DNA of 64,000 bases from Pectinatus frisingensis (GTDB taxonomy: Bacteria; Bacillota; Negativicutes; Selenomonadales; Selenomonadaceae), in assembly GCF_015732285.1 (NCBI RefSeq), contig NZ_WIQU01000016.1, forward strand, positions 62,001 to 126,000. Reading direction: 5' to 3'. The position numbers were made by a program, and so were the translations under genes. The notes under the pieces were generated by a model, which was not told where the DNA came from, ran no database searches, and saw only the letters and a program-made list of their open reading frames with translations. This document shows positions 47,133 to 57,286 of this stretch, one piece after another (the first letter of the stretch is position 1; each line of letters starts with the position of its first letter).

Positions 47133-48326
47133 ATGGGTAAGAGGACATATGGCAAAGAATATGGTTTTCAAACACGAGCTGTACATACGGGTAATGATGT
47201 AGATGGTGAAACCGGTGCAATAAAAAGACCTATTACCGTTGGCAATAGCTATGAGCTTCCTTATGACCCATCAGATTTAAATTGGAGCAGCGCGGGCAAA
47301 AGTCTTTATACCAGGAACGGCGGCAGCAATCAGAAATACCTTCAGGAAAAACTGGCATCATTGGAAAACGGCGAAGATTGTGTAGTATTGGCAAGCGGCG
47401 TAGCCGCACTGTCAGGATTATTTTTTGCATTGCTGAAAAGCGGCGATCATGTAATTTTTTCCAGTGTAACATATATTGCCGTATACCGCCTGTTTAATGA
47501 GCTATTAAATAATAAATTTAATATTGAAACGACAATTGTTGACACTACAGATCCAGAAAACGTGAAAAAGGCAATAAAATCCAATACCAAGCTGATACAT
47601 ATTGAAACACCAGGCAATCCCACATTGATGATTTCTGATATAGCTGAAATTGCCAAAATTGCCCATAAAAACAATGCTTTGCTTTCTGTTGACAATACCT
47701 TCGCCTCACCATTCAACCAAAGACCGATCGACATTGGTGCTGACTTTGTAATTGAAAGTCTTACCAAATATATAAACGGTCATGGTGACGCACTGGGTGG
47801 AGCAATTATTGGTAAAACGGAATATCTGGACATAATCCGCCAGCAATCACAGATAAACCTGGGTGGAATTATCAGCCCATTTAATGCATGGCTCATTATG
47901 CGCGGATCTGTTACGCTGCCGCTGCGTATGCGTCAGCATAATCAAAATGCACAACAGGTAGCCGAATATTTGGAAAAATTGGATTGCGTACGCTTTGTTG
48001 CTTATCCAGGGCTTGCGTCGCACAAAGGACATGCTGCAGCTAAAAAACAAATGGTTCCTGGTTTTGGTGGAGTATTATCATTTGGCTTAAAAGCGGATCA
48101 TGATACGCATAATCGCTTTGTAAGTTATCTAAAGGTCATTACATCCGCAGTATCGCTTGGACATGATGAAAGCCTGATCGTATTTTTAGGTGAAAATGAT
48201 GAACGGCAGTATCTCTATCCTGAAGAATTCCATGGCGGTTTTTTCCGTTTCAGCGTGGGGATCGAAGATATAGAAGACATTATTGGCGATATTAAACAAG
48301 CATTGGAAAAAACAGGTCTTTTATAA
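47133..48326 (+). CDS. Cys/Met metabolism PLP-dependent enzyme (gamma-lyase/gamma-synthase family)
   Basis: 397 aa from the ATG at 47133, preceded by GGAGG. The fold-type I family is clear: TRAVHTGNDVDGETGA at the start, the SGVAAL segment, IETPGNP, VDNTFASPFNQRP, and the PLP lysine in SLTKYINGHGDALGG. The conserved YGGT of most members is replaced by TYIAVYR, so the subfamily is uncertain: methionine gamma-lyase, cystathionine gamma-lyase or homocysteine synthase. It is monocistronic behind a strong promoter and an attenuator-like leader, which suggests control by sulphur amino acid supply. Confidence 0.8.
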   Translation: MGKRTYGKEYGFQTRAVHTGNDVDGETGAIKRPITVGNSYELPYDPSDLNWSSAGKSLYTRNGGSNQKYLQEKLASLENGEDCVVLASGVAALSGLFFALLKSGDHVIFSSVTYIAVYRLFNELLNNKFNIETTIVDTTDPENVKKAIKSNTKLIHIETPGNPTLMISDIAEIAKIAHKNNALLSVDNTFASPFNQRPIDIGADFVIESLTKYINGHGDALGGAIIGKTEYLDIIRQQSQINLGGIISPFNAWLIMRGSVTLPLRMRQHNQNAQQVAEYLEKLDCVRFVAYPGLASHKGHAAAKKQMVPGFGGVLSFGLKADHDTHNRFVSYLKVITSAVSLGHDESLIVFLGENDERQYLYPEEFHGGFFRFSVGIEDIEDIIGDIKQALEKTGLL

Positions 48327-48409
48327 TTATATAAGCGGCACACCGCCTGAACTTGATAGTATTGATATTAAAAATGCCTGCAAAATTTTTTACGAATCAT
48401 TGCAGCAGA

Positions 48410-48452
48410 ACGCCTTCTGAAATTTAACTTATTCAGAAGGCGTCTATTTTTA
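48410..48452 (+). terminator. Intrinsic terminator between convergent genes
   Basis: A 12-bp stem (ACGCCTTCTGAA at 48410-48421, TTCAGAAGGCGT at 48432-48443) followed by CTATTTTTAT. It ends the PLP-enzyme transcript. Confidence 0.9.
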
Positions 48453-48467
48453 TCAGACACTTTATAT

Positions 48468-49325
48468 TCAAATCTGCGGCATATTGCCAAGATAGACATT
48501 TTTTAAATATTTTTGTGCAGCATTCTGCAGCTGGTACATTGTCCTTATCGGTGTAGGCGGTGATTCCATCTTATAGTTAGGGAAATACCGCGATAAATGT
48601 AAGGGCATATCAGCATCTAAGCCTGCCAGCCATTCGGACAGAGAGGCAATTTCCTCTTCACTGTCATTTAAACCGGGTATGATAAGAGTAGTTATTTCAG
48701 TATGGCAGCTCTTAATGGCTACCTCTATATTTTGCTTTACAAAAGAAATATCACCGCTGCAGATGCTGGAATAAAAATCATTATTAAACGACTTCAAGTC
48801 AATATTGACAGCATCAATAAGCGGCAGCAGCTCATTAAATAGCAGACTGTTGATAAACCCGTTGGTTACCAATACGTTTTTTAACCCAGCTTTACGAATA
48901 AGAGGTGCTGTATCACATATATATTCATACCATACGAGCGGTTCAGAATATGTATAGGCAAGACCAATATTTTTCTCACCTGAAGATAAAGCAATTTTAG
49001 TTATTTCCTGTGGTGCAATATAGCGCATAGGTGCTTTTTGCTGAGATATTTTGTAATTTTGGCAAAATTTACAAGAAAAATTACAACCCCAAGTGCCGGC
49101 AGATAAGATCGAATATCCGGGATAAAACTGATAAAGCGGTTTCTTTTCTATAGGATCAATAGCAATAGACGTACACATGCCATAATTTTCAGCATATAAT
49201 ACATTGTCCTTGTTTAAACGAGTCTGGCAAAAACCAGTGCTGCCTTCCTTTATAATACATTTATGCGGACACAGATCACATATTATATAATTTTTTTCAT
49301 GATGATAATATGAAGCTTCGTGCAT
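48468..49325 (-). CDS. amrS: AmmeMemoRadiSam system radical SAM enzyme
   Basis: 285 aa from the ATG at 49323-49325, preceded by AGGAGG. An N-terminal CDLCPHKC segment is followed by the radical SAM motif in WGCNFSCKFCQNYKIS, then YTYSEPLVWYEY and TNGFINSLLF. This fits the PflA-like enzyme of the AmmeMemoRadiSam set, which travels with MEMO1 and AMMECR1 domains. The target is unknown. The partner fusion gene lies immediately upstream in the same direction. Confidence 0.9.
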   Translation of the reverse strand: MHEASYYHHEKNYIICDLCPHKCIIKEGSTGFCQTRLNKDNVLYAENYGMCTSIAIDPIEKKPLYQFYPGYSILSAGTWGCNFSCKFCQNYKISQQKAPMRYIAPQEITKIALSSGEKNIGLAYTYSEPLVWYEYICDTAPLIRKAGLKNVLVTNGFINSLLFNELLPLIDAVNIDLKSFNNDFYSSICSGDISFVKQNIEVAIKSCHTEITTLIIPGLNDSEEEIASLSEWLAGLDADMPLHLSRYFPNYKMESPPTPIRTMYQLQNAAQKYLKNVYLGNMPQI

Positions 49326-49426
49326 TTTTTCCTCCTGATGATTTGGGGTCAGCTGTTCACTCAAGATATGCCGTAAATTATATCTTTTTTATTGGCACTT
49401 TAATTTAATCAATGCCCCATTAAAAA

Positions 49427-50773
49427 TTAATAGTGACGCATAACAGTAAAACGATATATGTCAAATTTTTCATGTAAAAAAATATGTCCTTTTTGCAATG
49501 CCACCGATATTTGTTCATCAACAGTGTCTACTCCATCCAGCATAGGTAAAAGCAACCCTTTTTTACCGCTCTTGGTAACTGTAATAACTCCGTACTTTTG
49601 CGGATCAAGCTTTTCTTTTGTAGTCAATTCCGGTGTACTCAGTATATCAACAGAAAAAACGATATCATCTGCTTCTTTAAGTGTGACCGGTGAGAAACGT
49701 GGATCTTGTGTCCCCGCATAAACAGCATTGTTTATTATTTCAGATACTATATTATCCTGTGTTGGCAGAATAGTGCCAATACACCCGCGTAAATGCCCAA
49801 ATTTTTTCAATGATACAAAAACACCGGCTTTAGCCGACATTTCCTTAGATATATCTGTTGGCAACGGCAATTTTTGGCCGGTTTTCAAATAATGTATCAA
49901 AGAATTCTTTGCCAGAACAACTTCATCACTGTGTGTTATATCTTTAATTCCCTCACACATAAATAATACCGTACCATAGCCGACTCCAAACGGTCCATCA
50001 TAAGACACAAACTGCGGCGTACTCTTTATTCCCTGCATAGCACCCAGCAGGAAAAATATCGGGCGAAGGCCGCATTCACCGGCGCTGTCTATAAGCTGCT
50101 GTTCCATGCTGAGCAGAGCCTCACTGTCTAATTTTGGCAATGCTGACATTATATTTTGATCAAAAATTTTTCCACTGGGTGAATATCCATTAGGTGAACC
50201 TTTAAGCAAACGATGCGATAAATCTCCTGATGCTAAAATAAAGGTGCGTTTTTTACTAAGCTCGATAGCATTTTTTACTGTATTGCCGAAAAGCATCATT
50301 TCTTCATAAGATATAAAACCCATGCACAAATGAATTATTTTACCCTTAAACCCAGCTCGATGTAAATAATATAAAGGTACAAATGAACCCTTATCAATTC
50401 CTAGATGAATTCTGGTATTAATACAAAATTCCTTATTAATAGTTTCTAAAGGAATATTTTTTTCCTGGCAGCATACAGCAATTTTTTCTGCTAATTCAAA
50501 ATCCACTTCGTAGGTAAGCGACAGTTCATGGTGCCCAAATTCATCCATTGAACCACTGAGTTTTTCAGCAAAGCTCATTCCTACAGAATTTTTAAAAACA
50601 GGCGCATGCGGAGAAATAATGACCAATGTCTGCGGATCGGCATTTACAATTTTCTTAGCTATTTTCTTCACAGAATCGACTGTTGTCGACATTTTTCCCA
50701 GCTCACTGCCGCCTATTTCTGGAATCATTATCGGCGGGTGTGGTAAAAGTGCTGATCCTATAAAGTACTTCAT
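49427..50773 (-). CDS. MEMO1-AMMECR1 fusion protein (AmmeMemoRadiSam proteins B and A)
   Basis: 448 aa. The N-terminal half (about 1-265) is a LigB/MEMO1-type fold with metal-ligand candidates (LPHPPIMIPEIGG, ISPHAPVF, GHHEL, LASGDLSHRL). The C-terminal half (about 280-448) is AMMECR1, with the diagnostic LRGCIGTI and DPRFSPVT. Such fusions or neighbours define the AmmeMemoRadiSam system of unknown chemistry. AGGAGG-type GGAGG precedes the ATG. It is divergent from the nitrogenase-like cluster, with 425 bp between. Confidence 0.92.
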   Translation of the reverse strand: MKYFIGSALLPHPPIMIPEIGGSELGKMSTTVDSVKKIAKKIVNADPQTLVIISPHAPVFKNSVGMSFAEKLSGSMDEFGHHELSLTYEVDFELAEKIAVCCQEKNIPLETINKEFCINTRIHLGIDKGSFVPLYYLHRAGFKGKIIHLCMGFISYEEMMLFGNTVKNAIELSKKRTFILASGDLSHRLLKGSPNGYSPSGKIFDQNIMSALPKLDSEALLSMEQQLIDSAGECGLRPIFFLLGAMQGIKSTPQFVSYDGPFGVGYGTVLFMCEGIKDITHSDEVVLAKNSLIHYLKTGQKLPLPTDISKEMSAKAGVFVSLKKFGHLRGCIGTILPTQDNIVSEIINNAVYAGTQDPRFSPVTLKEADDIVFSVDILSTPELTTKEKLDPQKYGVITVTKSGKKGLLLPMLDGVDTVDEQISVALQKGHIFLHEKFDIYRFTVMRHY

Positions 50774-51100
50774 GCTATTACCTCCATCAATACTTTAATC
50801 AAAAACAAGAAGCCAATTTTTATTTTCATGTGCAGTAAAGCACAGTTTTATTTACTCTAATGCGTTTTTATTATTGGAAAGCGGTAGCAAATTATCCAGA
50901 TTAAAACAATTACCGCATAATGTCTCGATACTTTTTATTTCGGACATAAAACATATTCAACAGACTAAAACCCAATAGTAAAAAAATAATGCAAATTTGT
51001 CAGATTGGCGACTTACATAATTACAAATTTATATTATTATATATGCAGTAATATATTTTCCCTTTTATTACAGCCATATATTTACTGAACAGATAACTGT

Positions 51101-51146
51101 AGGTATAGATACATCCTTAATGGAAATGTCTATGCCTTATTTTTTT
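51101..51146 (+). terminator. Attenuator-like hairpin upstream of the nifX-like gene
   Basis: AGGTATAGA (51101-51109) plus CAT pairs with ATG plus TCTATGCCT (51129-51137), with a 2-base bulge, followed by TATTTTTTT. It lies 53 bp before the first gene of the cluster, in the 425-bp gap after the divergent AMMECR1 gene, which holds no other gene. The tail TGCCTTATTTTTT recurs in the hairpin at 53514. Confidence 0.65.
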
Positions 51147-51198
51147 GTAAATATGGTATGGAAAATGTATTTAATATATTTTAAAGGAGGAACATTAT

Positions 51199-51549
51199 AT
51201 GAGCTATAAAATTGCAACAGCGTCTTCTAATGGACAACAAGTAGATAGACATTTTGGACATGCTGGTACATTTTATATTACAGAAGTTTTAGATGATGGC
51301 ACATATTTCTTTCTGGAAAAGCGGATAGTAGAATCGCCATGCCGGCATGGTAAACATGATTCAAGGATTATGCAAAAAGTCATAGAGAAAATTGCTGACT
51401 GCAAATATGTTTTGTGTGAAGCTGTTGGGAGCGGTGCAGCAGCAATATTAGCTCAAAAGCATATAACTCCACTGGAAACGGATAATATGATCAATAAAGC
51501 CATAGGCTGCATTATCTTATATGATAAGCGTTTACAACATTTATTATAA
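51199..51549 (+). CDS. NifX/NifB-C-terminal-like cofactor-binding protein
   Basis: 116 aa, the dinitrogenase iron-molybdenum cofactor-binding domain alone. It shows IATASSNGQQVDRHFGHAG at the start, the HFGHA signature, and a CKYVLCEAVGSGAA strand-turn near the middle. In many NifB proteins this domain is fused to the C-terminus; here it is separate and precedes a NifB without it. It probably carries or shields a cluster precursor. AAAGGAGG precedes the ATG. Confidence 0.85.
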   Translation: MSYKIATASSNGQQVDRHFGHAGTFYITEVLDDGTYFFLEKRIVESPCRHGKHDSRIMQKVIEKIADCKYVLCEAVGSGAAAILAQKHITPLETDNMINKAIGCIILYDKRLQHLL

Positions 51550-51564
51550 TACACCGAGGGAGAA

Positions 51565-52446
51565 ATGGAAATGAAAAAGGTGACCAAAATGAATGTCTTA
51601 CGGGAACAGCATCCGTGTTTCGGTGCCAGAAATAATCGTGGCCGTATGCATTTGCCGGTATGTCCCGGATGCAATATTTTCTGCCGTTTCTGTGAACGCA
51701 GTATCAATACTGAAGAAAATAGGCCAGGAGTTGCCGCAAAGGTAATAACACCGAATGAGGCTTGTGAGTATGTAGAACGTGCCATAAGATTCTGCCCGGA
51801 TATTACAGTAGTTGGTATAGCAGGACCTGGTGATACACTTGCGTCAGACAATGCCATAAAAACATTTGAGCTTATAGGCAGGCAATTTCCCAAGCTTTTA
51901 AAATGCATGAGCACGAATGGACTGCTTCTTAAGGAAAGGCTGCCGGATATTTTACGAGTGGGAGTAGATACACTGACAGTAACAGTCAATGCTATTAATC
52001 CCAAGATCGAAGCTCAGCTGAATGATGGGATAGTTTATCATAAAGAAAAAATTATGGGTGAAGCCGGGGCCAGAATCCTCATAGGTAATCAGCTTGCTGG
52101 TATTAAAGCTGCCGCAGATGCAGGAATAACAATCAAAATAAATACTGTACTTGTAAATGAGATAAACAGGTTTCATATAAAGGATATAGCAAGGACAGCA
52201 GCAGAATGCGGTGCAGCAATTTATAATATCATACCGCTTATTCCACAGCATAAGCTTAAGGCTTTTTCTGTGCCAAGCTGTATCGACATAGAAACAGTCA
52301 GACGCGAAGCTGGTAAATATATAGATGTCTTTCGGCATTGTCAGCATTGCCGTGCTGATGCTGTAGGCATACCAGGAAAAAACAATTTCAGCCAGCAAGT
52401 TTATTTTGATAAAATTCCCGTTAAAGAAACATTTTCACATGGCTAA
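51565..52446 (+). CDS. nifB: NifB-like radical SAM cofactor-biosynthesis enzyme
   Basis: 293 aa, the SAM core only. It has the NifB-specific sequence around HPCFGARNNRGRMHLPVCPG, the radical SAM cysteines in PGCNIFCRFCERS, ENRPGV, GIAGPGDTLA, and the late CQHCRADAVG motif. NifB fuses two [4Fe-4S] clusters with carbide insertion to form the 8Fe core of nitrogenase cofactors. Its presence implies that the component I proteins downstream carry a complex cofactor, not only P-cluster-like sites. An ATG six bases further in (51571) has better ribosome-site spacing. Confidence 0.9.
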   Translation: MEMKKVTKMNVLREQHPCFGARNNRGRMHLPVCPGCNIFCRFCERSINTEENRPGVAAKVITPNEACEYVERAIRFCPDITVVGIAGPGDTLASDNAIKTFELIGRQFPKLLKCMSTNGLLLKERLPDILRVGVDTLTVTVNAINPKIEAQLNDGIVYHKEKIMGEAGARILIGNQLAGIKAAADAGITIKINTVLVNEINRFHIKDIARTAAECGAAIYNIIPLIPQHKLKAFSVPSCIDIETVRREAGKYIDVFRHCQHCRADAVGIPGKNNFSQQVYFDKIPVKETFSHG

Positions 52447-52466
52447 TTAAAAATAAAGGAGCATAA

Positions 52467-53330
<864 letters not shown>

Positions 53331-53513
53331 ATAGATTGCTATATAGATAAAGTTAAAAATAATTAAGCAAGATATAAGTTAATGGCAGAAAGTGAGCGAA
53401 TTGGGACAATGTTAATAAATGAACGCAGCTGCATTATGAATTGTAAATGTATGTACAAAAATAAATACATTACCGCTTTGATATGAACATTTTGTTATAG
53501 AATAAATGCAGGA

Positions 53514-53550
53514 AAGGCAGGTAGTGTTTTTTATACCATGCCTTATTTTT
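53514..53550 (+). terminator. Terminator between the NifH-like gene and the transporter operon
   Basis: AAGGCAGGTA (53514-53523) pairs with TACC-a-TGCCTT (53534-53544), followed by ATTTTTTATA. The stem end and tail resemble those of the hairpin at 51101. The rest of 53331-53618 holds no gene. Confidence 0.75.
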
Positions 53551-53618
53551 TATATATATTTTTGTACAGAGAATAAAGATGCGCTGTTTATTTGTCAATG
53601 GACGGGGAGAAATTTGCT

Positions 53619-54392
53619 ATGGAAGAATTTATAAGAAAAATTAATGATCATCTTATTGATGTATTAGGCATAATTATTTTTTTATTATTGTGGGAATTTT
53701 TACCAAGAGCAGGTATTATTGACGGACAATTCATTCCGCCTTTATCGAAAGTCATTGCGGCTGTTGTCAAGCTGTTTTTGGCAGAGCATTTGATGCTGCA
53801 TATTGCGGCTAGTCTGCAGCGAGTGTTTATTGGAGTGGTTTTGGCTATCGTTTTAGCAGTACCTATTGGGTTTTCTTTGGCGGCTTTTCCAAAAACAGCT
53901 GCTTACCTGCAGCCATTGTTAAAAATAGGTAGTCAAATCAATGCTTTCGCATTGTTTCCAATCTTCATTTTACTATTCGGTATAGGAGAAACGGCAAAAA
54001 TAAGTATTATTTTTTGTTCTGCTTTTTGGCCTGTATTGTTTACCACTGTGGCAGGAGTAAGACAAGTCGATCCACTCTATATAAAAAGTGCTAAATCAAT
54101 GGGAGCGGGACGATTGAGAATTTTTAAAGAAGTGATACTGCCGAGTACGACGCCGTTTATTTTTACAGGTATCCATAGTGGAACCACACACGCTTTTTTA
54201 ATGCTGATCGCAGCAGAAATGATCGGAGCAAAGGCTGGCTTGGGATGGATAATTCTTAATTCTACAGCAAACAGTTTAATGCCGCGTTTATTTGCCGGTG
54301 GTATTATAATTGCGTTTTTAGGAATGCTTCTAAGTTATTTTATTTATTGGTTGGAGGATATTATCGTATATTGGCGGGAAAAAGCTAATTAA
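53619..54392 (+). CDS. ABC transporter permease 1 of the nitrogenase-like cluster
   Basis: 257 aa from the ATG at 53619 (GGGGAG upstream). SsuC/NrtB-like permease with five to six membrane segments, the NAFALFPIFILLFGIGETAK loop and a GIHSGTTHAFLMLIAAEMIGAK EAA-region. It is clearly a sister of the next gene product (same AEMIGA-GLGW pattern), so the two probably form a heterodimeric channel. Confidence 0.9.
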   Translation: MEEFIRKINDHLIDVLGIIIFLLLWEFLPRAGIIDGQFIPPLSKVIAAVVKLFLAEHLMLHIAASLQRVFIGVVLAIVLAVPIGFSLAAFPKTAAYLQPLLKIGSQINAFALFPIFILLFGIGETAKISIIFCSAFWPVLFTTVAGVRQVDPLYIKSAKSMGAGRLRIFKEVILPSTTPFIFTGIHSGTTHAFLMLIAAEMIGAKAGLGWIILNSTANSLMPRLFAGGIIIAFLGMLLSYFIYWLEDIIVYWREKAN

Positions 54393-54429
54393 TTTTTGAT
54401 GATGCTTTAGTCATAAGGAGGCAAGTTTT

Positions 54430-55263
54430 ATGCAAACTATAGTAAAAGGACTTTCAATTCCAAAAGTTTCCCCGGTGAAGGTTAAGGCTTTTGGTATAGA
54501 ACTGAAAAAATTTGTGGTTTCTAATATTTCTATTATAGCATTTTTTGTTTTTTGGGAAATTTTAGTAGATACCGGAATCGTTAAAGATACATTTGTAGCT
54601 TCTCCATCAACAATAATAATTACTATTTTAAAATTGTTAGAAAGCAATACGCTTTTAGAGCATGCCGGTATCAGTTTATTCCGTGCTGTAGCTGGGTTTA
54701 TTCTTGCTGCCGTGATTGCAATTCCATTAGGGTTTTTTTTAAGCGGACCATATACCATATTCCGGCGTATCGTTACACCGGTTATGCGGCTGATGAATGC
54801 TGCTAATCCATTTGCATTGCTACCAGTATTTATTTTATTGTTCGGAATTGGCGAGATATCGAAGGTGGCAATTATATTCTGGGTATGCTTATGGCCTATT
54901 TTATTGAATACTATTGCCGGTATACGAAATGTTGATCCTTTATTGGTAAAATCAGCCCGTTCAATGGGGATGCAGGGCCGGCCATTGTTTTTTAAAGTAA
55001 TTTTACCGGCAGCGGCGGCACCAATTTTTCATGGTCTTAAAATGAGCTGTGGAACGGCGTTTTTTATGCTGATCGCAGCGGAAATGATCGGTGCCAGTAC
55101 GGGATTAGGCTGGATGGTATGGAATGCACAGATAAATTATCAAATTCCTAAATTGTTTGCAGTTACTTTTATTATTTCGGTACTAGGGCTGTCCTTAAAT
55201 TATTTATTTGTCAGAATTGAAAAAAATGTTCTTTCTTGGCAGACGGATGACACCGAGTATTGA
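54430..55263 (+). CDS. ABC transporter permease 2 of the nitrogenase-like cluster
   Basis: 277 aa, homologous to the permease before it (NPFALLPVFILLFGIGEISK, and LMLIAAEMIGASTGLGWM). GGAGG precedes the ATG. Two permeases with one binding protein and one ATPase argue for a heteromeric importer of the nitrate/sulfonate/taurine family. It was probably formed by tandem duplication. Confidence 0.9.
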   Translation: MQTIVKGLSIPKVSPVKVKAFGIELKKFVVSNISIIAFFVFWEILVDTGIVKDTFVASPSTIIITILKLLESNTLLEHAGISLFRAVAGFILAAVIAIPLGFFLSGPYTIFRRIVTPVMRLMNAANPFALLPVFILLFGIGEISKVAIIFWVCLWPILLNTIAGIRNVDPLLVKSARSMGMQGRPLFFKVILPAAAAPIFHGLKMSCGTAFFMLIAAEMIGASTGLGWMVWNAQINYQIPKLFAVTFIISVLGLSLNYLFVRIEKNVLSWQTDDTEY

Positions 55264-55309
55264 TTTTTGAAATTGAAATATATTTACTTTACTGGTAAAT
55301 AGGAGTGTG

Positions 55310-56341
55310 ATGCTGGATATGAATAGAAACTTTAAAAAAATTTTGGCTGGTATAGTTGGGATAGCAATTATCGGTGCCGTAGTTTATGGAGCCAATCATA
55401 GTGATCAGGCTCAGGGAAATGGACAAACTGCTACGGCAGATGACGGATTGTTTCCGATAAGAACATGGTCTCAGACCGACTGTTCCTCAACACCTTGGAT
55501 CGTGGCTGATCAGAAAGGCTTTTTAGCGGAAGAGGGTCTCAAGGTGGTTTATACTGGCGATACTCAGCCAGCACAGCAAATTCCTTCAGTAATGAACGGC
55601 AACAATGATGTTGGAGGCGGTACACATCCAAATTCACTTGCAGTAGCTATTAATGGTGGTGCAACAATCAAGGCCGTCGTACCTGCAGGTATTGATCCTG
55701 GACCGGAAGTCGATCCTAAAATGCGTCATATGGTTTGGTATGTAAATCCAGACAGCGGTATAAAATCTTTTGCTGATTTAAATAACATTCAGGGTAAAAT
55801 TAAATTTTCCACTATATCGACTAATATCTGCGCAGATTTTTTAGCCAATAACATTGCTGACAAAAACAATGTTCCACGTGACAAAATTGAATGGGTAACG
55901 ATGCCTGACATTCAAGCCGTACAGGCAGTAAAACAGGGATTAGTCACTGTGGCGGGTGTGCATCCACCTTATTATAAATCTATGGAAGATGCCGGCATGA
56001 TAAAAATTGCTGACAGTTTTGATGCAGGTCTTGGACCAACAGCAGGGCTTTCTTATTATTTCTTTAATGATGACTTTATTAAACAGCATCCTGATATAGT
56101 TAAAAAATTTGCCAAGGCAATGGCTAAGGCTGAAACCTGGGCCAATGAAAATCCGGAAGAGGCACGGGTTCTGACAGAAAACTGGATACATGTTCCTGTT
56201 TCAGCGACGCATTACTATTATGGTGGGACTGATTTGAACCCACGCCTGGCTGATGTATGGATAAAAGATCTGGAGGATCATGGTGTTATTCCTGCAGGTA
56301 AGGTGAAATCTGAAGATTTGATGGCACTGGATATAAATTAA
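55310..56341 (+). CDS. Substrate-binding protein of the nitrogenase-like cluster transporter
   Basis: About 343 aa; several starts within 55307-55319 are possible, and a ribosome site AGGAGTG lies just before. An uncleaved or Sec signal helix (ILAGIVGIAIIGAVVYGA) has no lipobox cysteine. The mature part begins PIRTWSQTDCSSTPWIVADQKGF and has IQAVQAVKQGLVTVAGVHPP. It belongs to the NMT1/SsuA-like binding proteins but differs much from the two sulfonate-binding proteins at 36-39 kb. The ligand is unknown. The genetic link to component I genes makes the reductase substrate a good candidate. Confidence 0.85.
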   Translation: MLDMNRNFKKILAGIVGIAIIGAVVYGANHSDQAQGNGQTATADDGLFPIRTWSQTDCSSTPWIVADQKGFLAEEGLKVVYTGDTQPAQQIPSVMNGNNDVGGGTHPNSLAVAINGGATIKAVVPAGIDPGPEVDPKMRHMVWYVNPDSGIKSFADLNNIQGKIKFSTISTNICADFLANNIADKNNVPRDKIEWVTMPDIQAVQAVKQGLVTVAGVHPPYYKSMEDAGMIKIADSFDAGLGPTAGLSYYFFNDDFIKQHPDIVKKFAKAMAKAETWANENPEEARVLTENWIHVPVSATHYYYGGTDLNPRLADVWIKDLEDHGVIPAGKVKSEDLMALDIN

Positions 56342-56383
56342 TAACAGATTTTTCCTAGTGAATACGAAAGAAGGTGGAACAAT

Positions 56384-57238
56384 ATGGCGAATTTTACTGA
56401 TAATGCTGTTCCTGCAAATGACGAAACAGATAAAATTATTGCTGTAAACATCAACAGAATATATAAGGTAAGAGAAAAGGACAGCAATGAATTAGTTGAA
56501 TTTCAAGCATTGAAAAATGTGAATATGACAATAAAAAAAGAGGAATTTCTAGTTATTGTGGGACCAAGTGGCTGCGGAAAGTCGACTTTTTTGGATATGG
56601 TTGCTGGGTTGGCACATCCGACATCAGGTGAAATCTATATGGATGGGAAGCTTATTACTGGTCCGGCGCTGGATCGCGGTATTGTTTTGCAAGGATATGC
56701 GTTGTTTCCATGGCGGACTATCAGGAAAAATGTGGAATTTGGTCTGGAAATAAAAAATATACCCAAGAAAGAACGTACAAAAATAGGTCAACAATTCATT
56801 GATCTTGTTAATTTGAATGGGTTTGAGGATCGCTATCCGCATGAATTGTCCGGCGGGATGAAGCAGCGCGTGGCAATTGCCAGAGCATTGGCATATGATC
56901 CTGAGGTGCTATTGATGGATGAACCTTTTGCAGCAGTTGATGCCCAGACCAGGGAAACTTTGCAGGAAGAATTGCTGCGTATATGGGAGAAGACAAAGAA
57001 GACTATTATTTTTGTTACACATAGTATTGATGAAGCAATTTTTTTAGCTGACAGAGTAGTAGTGCTGTCAACTAATCCTGGCACAGTCAGAGAAGTAATC
57101 AATATTGATCTGCCACGGCCTCGTGACGGTATTAGAGCATCAATTGAATTTGGCAGATTAAGGCAGCAAATATGGGAATTGCTGCAGAATGGACAGCAAA
57201 ATACGACAGGAAATAGTGTTGAAGATAAAGCGGTATGA
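56384..57238 (+). CDS. ABC transporter ATPase of the nitrogenase-like cluster
   Basis: 284 aa. Walker A GPSGCGKST, Q-loop LQGYALFPWR, signature ELSGGMKQR, Walker B VLLMDEPFAAVD, H-loop VTHSIDEAI. It is the sulfonate/nitrate-type ATPase. AGAAGGTGG precedes the ATG. It closes the transporter block and is followed 48 bp later by the component I genes in the same direction. Confidence 0.92.
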   Translation: MANFTDNAVPANDETDKIIAVNINRIYKVREKDSNELVEFQALKNVNMTIKKEEFLVIVGPSGCGKSTFLDMVAGLAHPTSGEIYMDGKLITGPALDRGIVLQGYALFPWRTIRKNVEFGLEIKNIPKKERTKIGQQFIDLVNLNGFEDRYPHELSGGMKQRVAIARALAYDPEVLLMDEPFAAVDAQTRETLQEELLRIWEKTKKTIIFVTHSIDEAIFLADRVVVLSTNPGTVREVINIDLPRPRDGIRASIEFGRLRQQIWELLQNGQQNTTGNSVEDKAV

Positions 57239-57286
57239 TATGGAGATTTTGTACCAGTCAGCATAACTAATAGGAGTGGTTATTAG

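Noticed and set aside
48328-48420. Short frame with a protein-like tail (GTPPELDSIDIKNACKIF) between the PLP gene and its terminator
   Set aside because: Only about 30 codons, no start, and no recognisable family; it may be a relic but cannot be supported.
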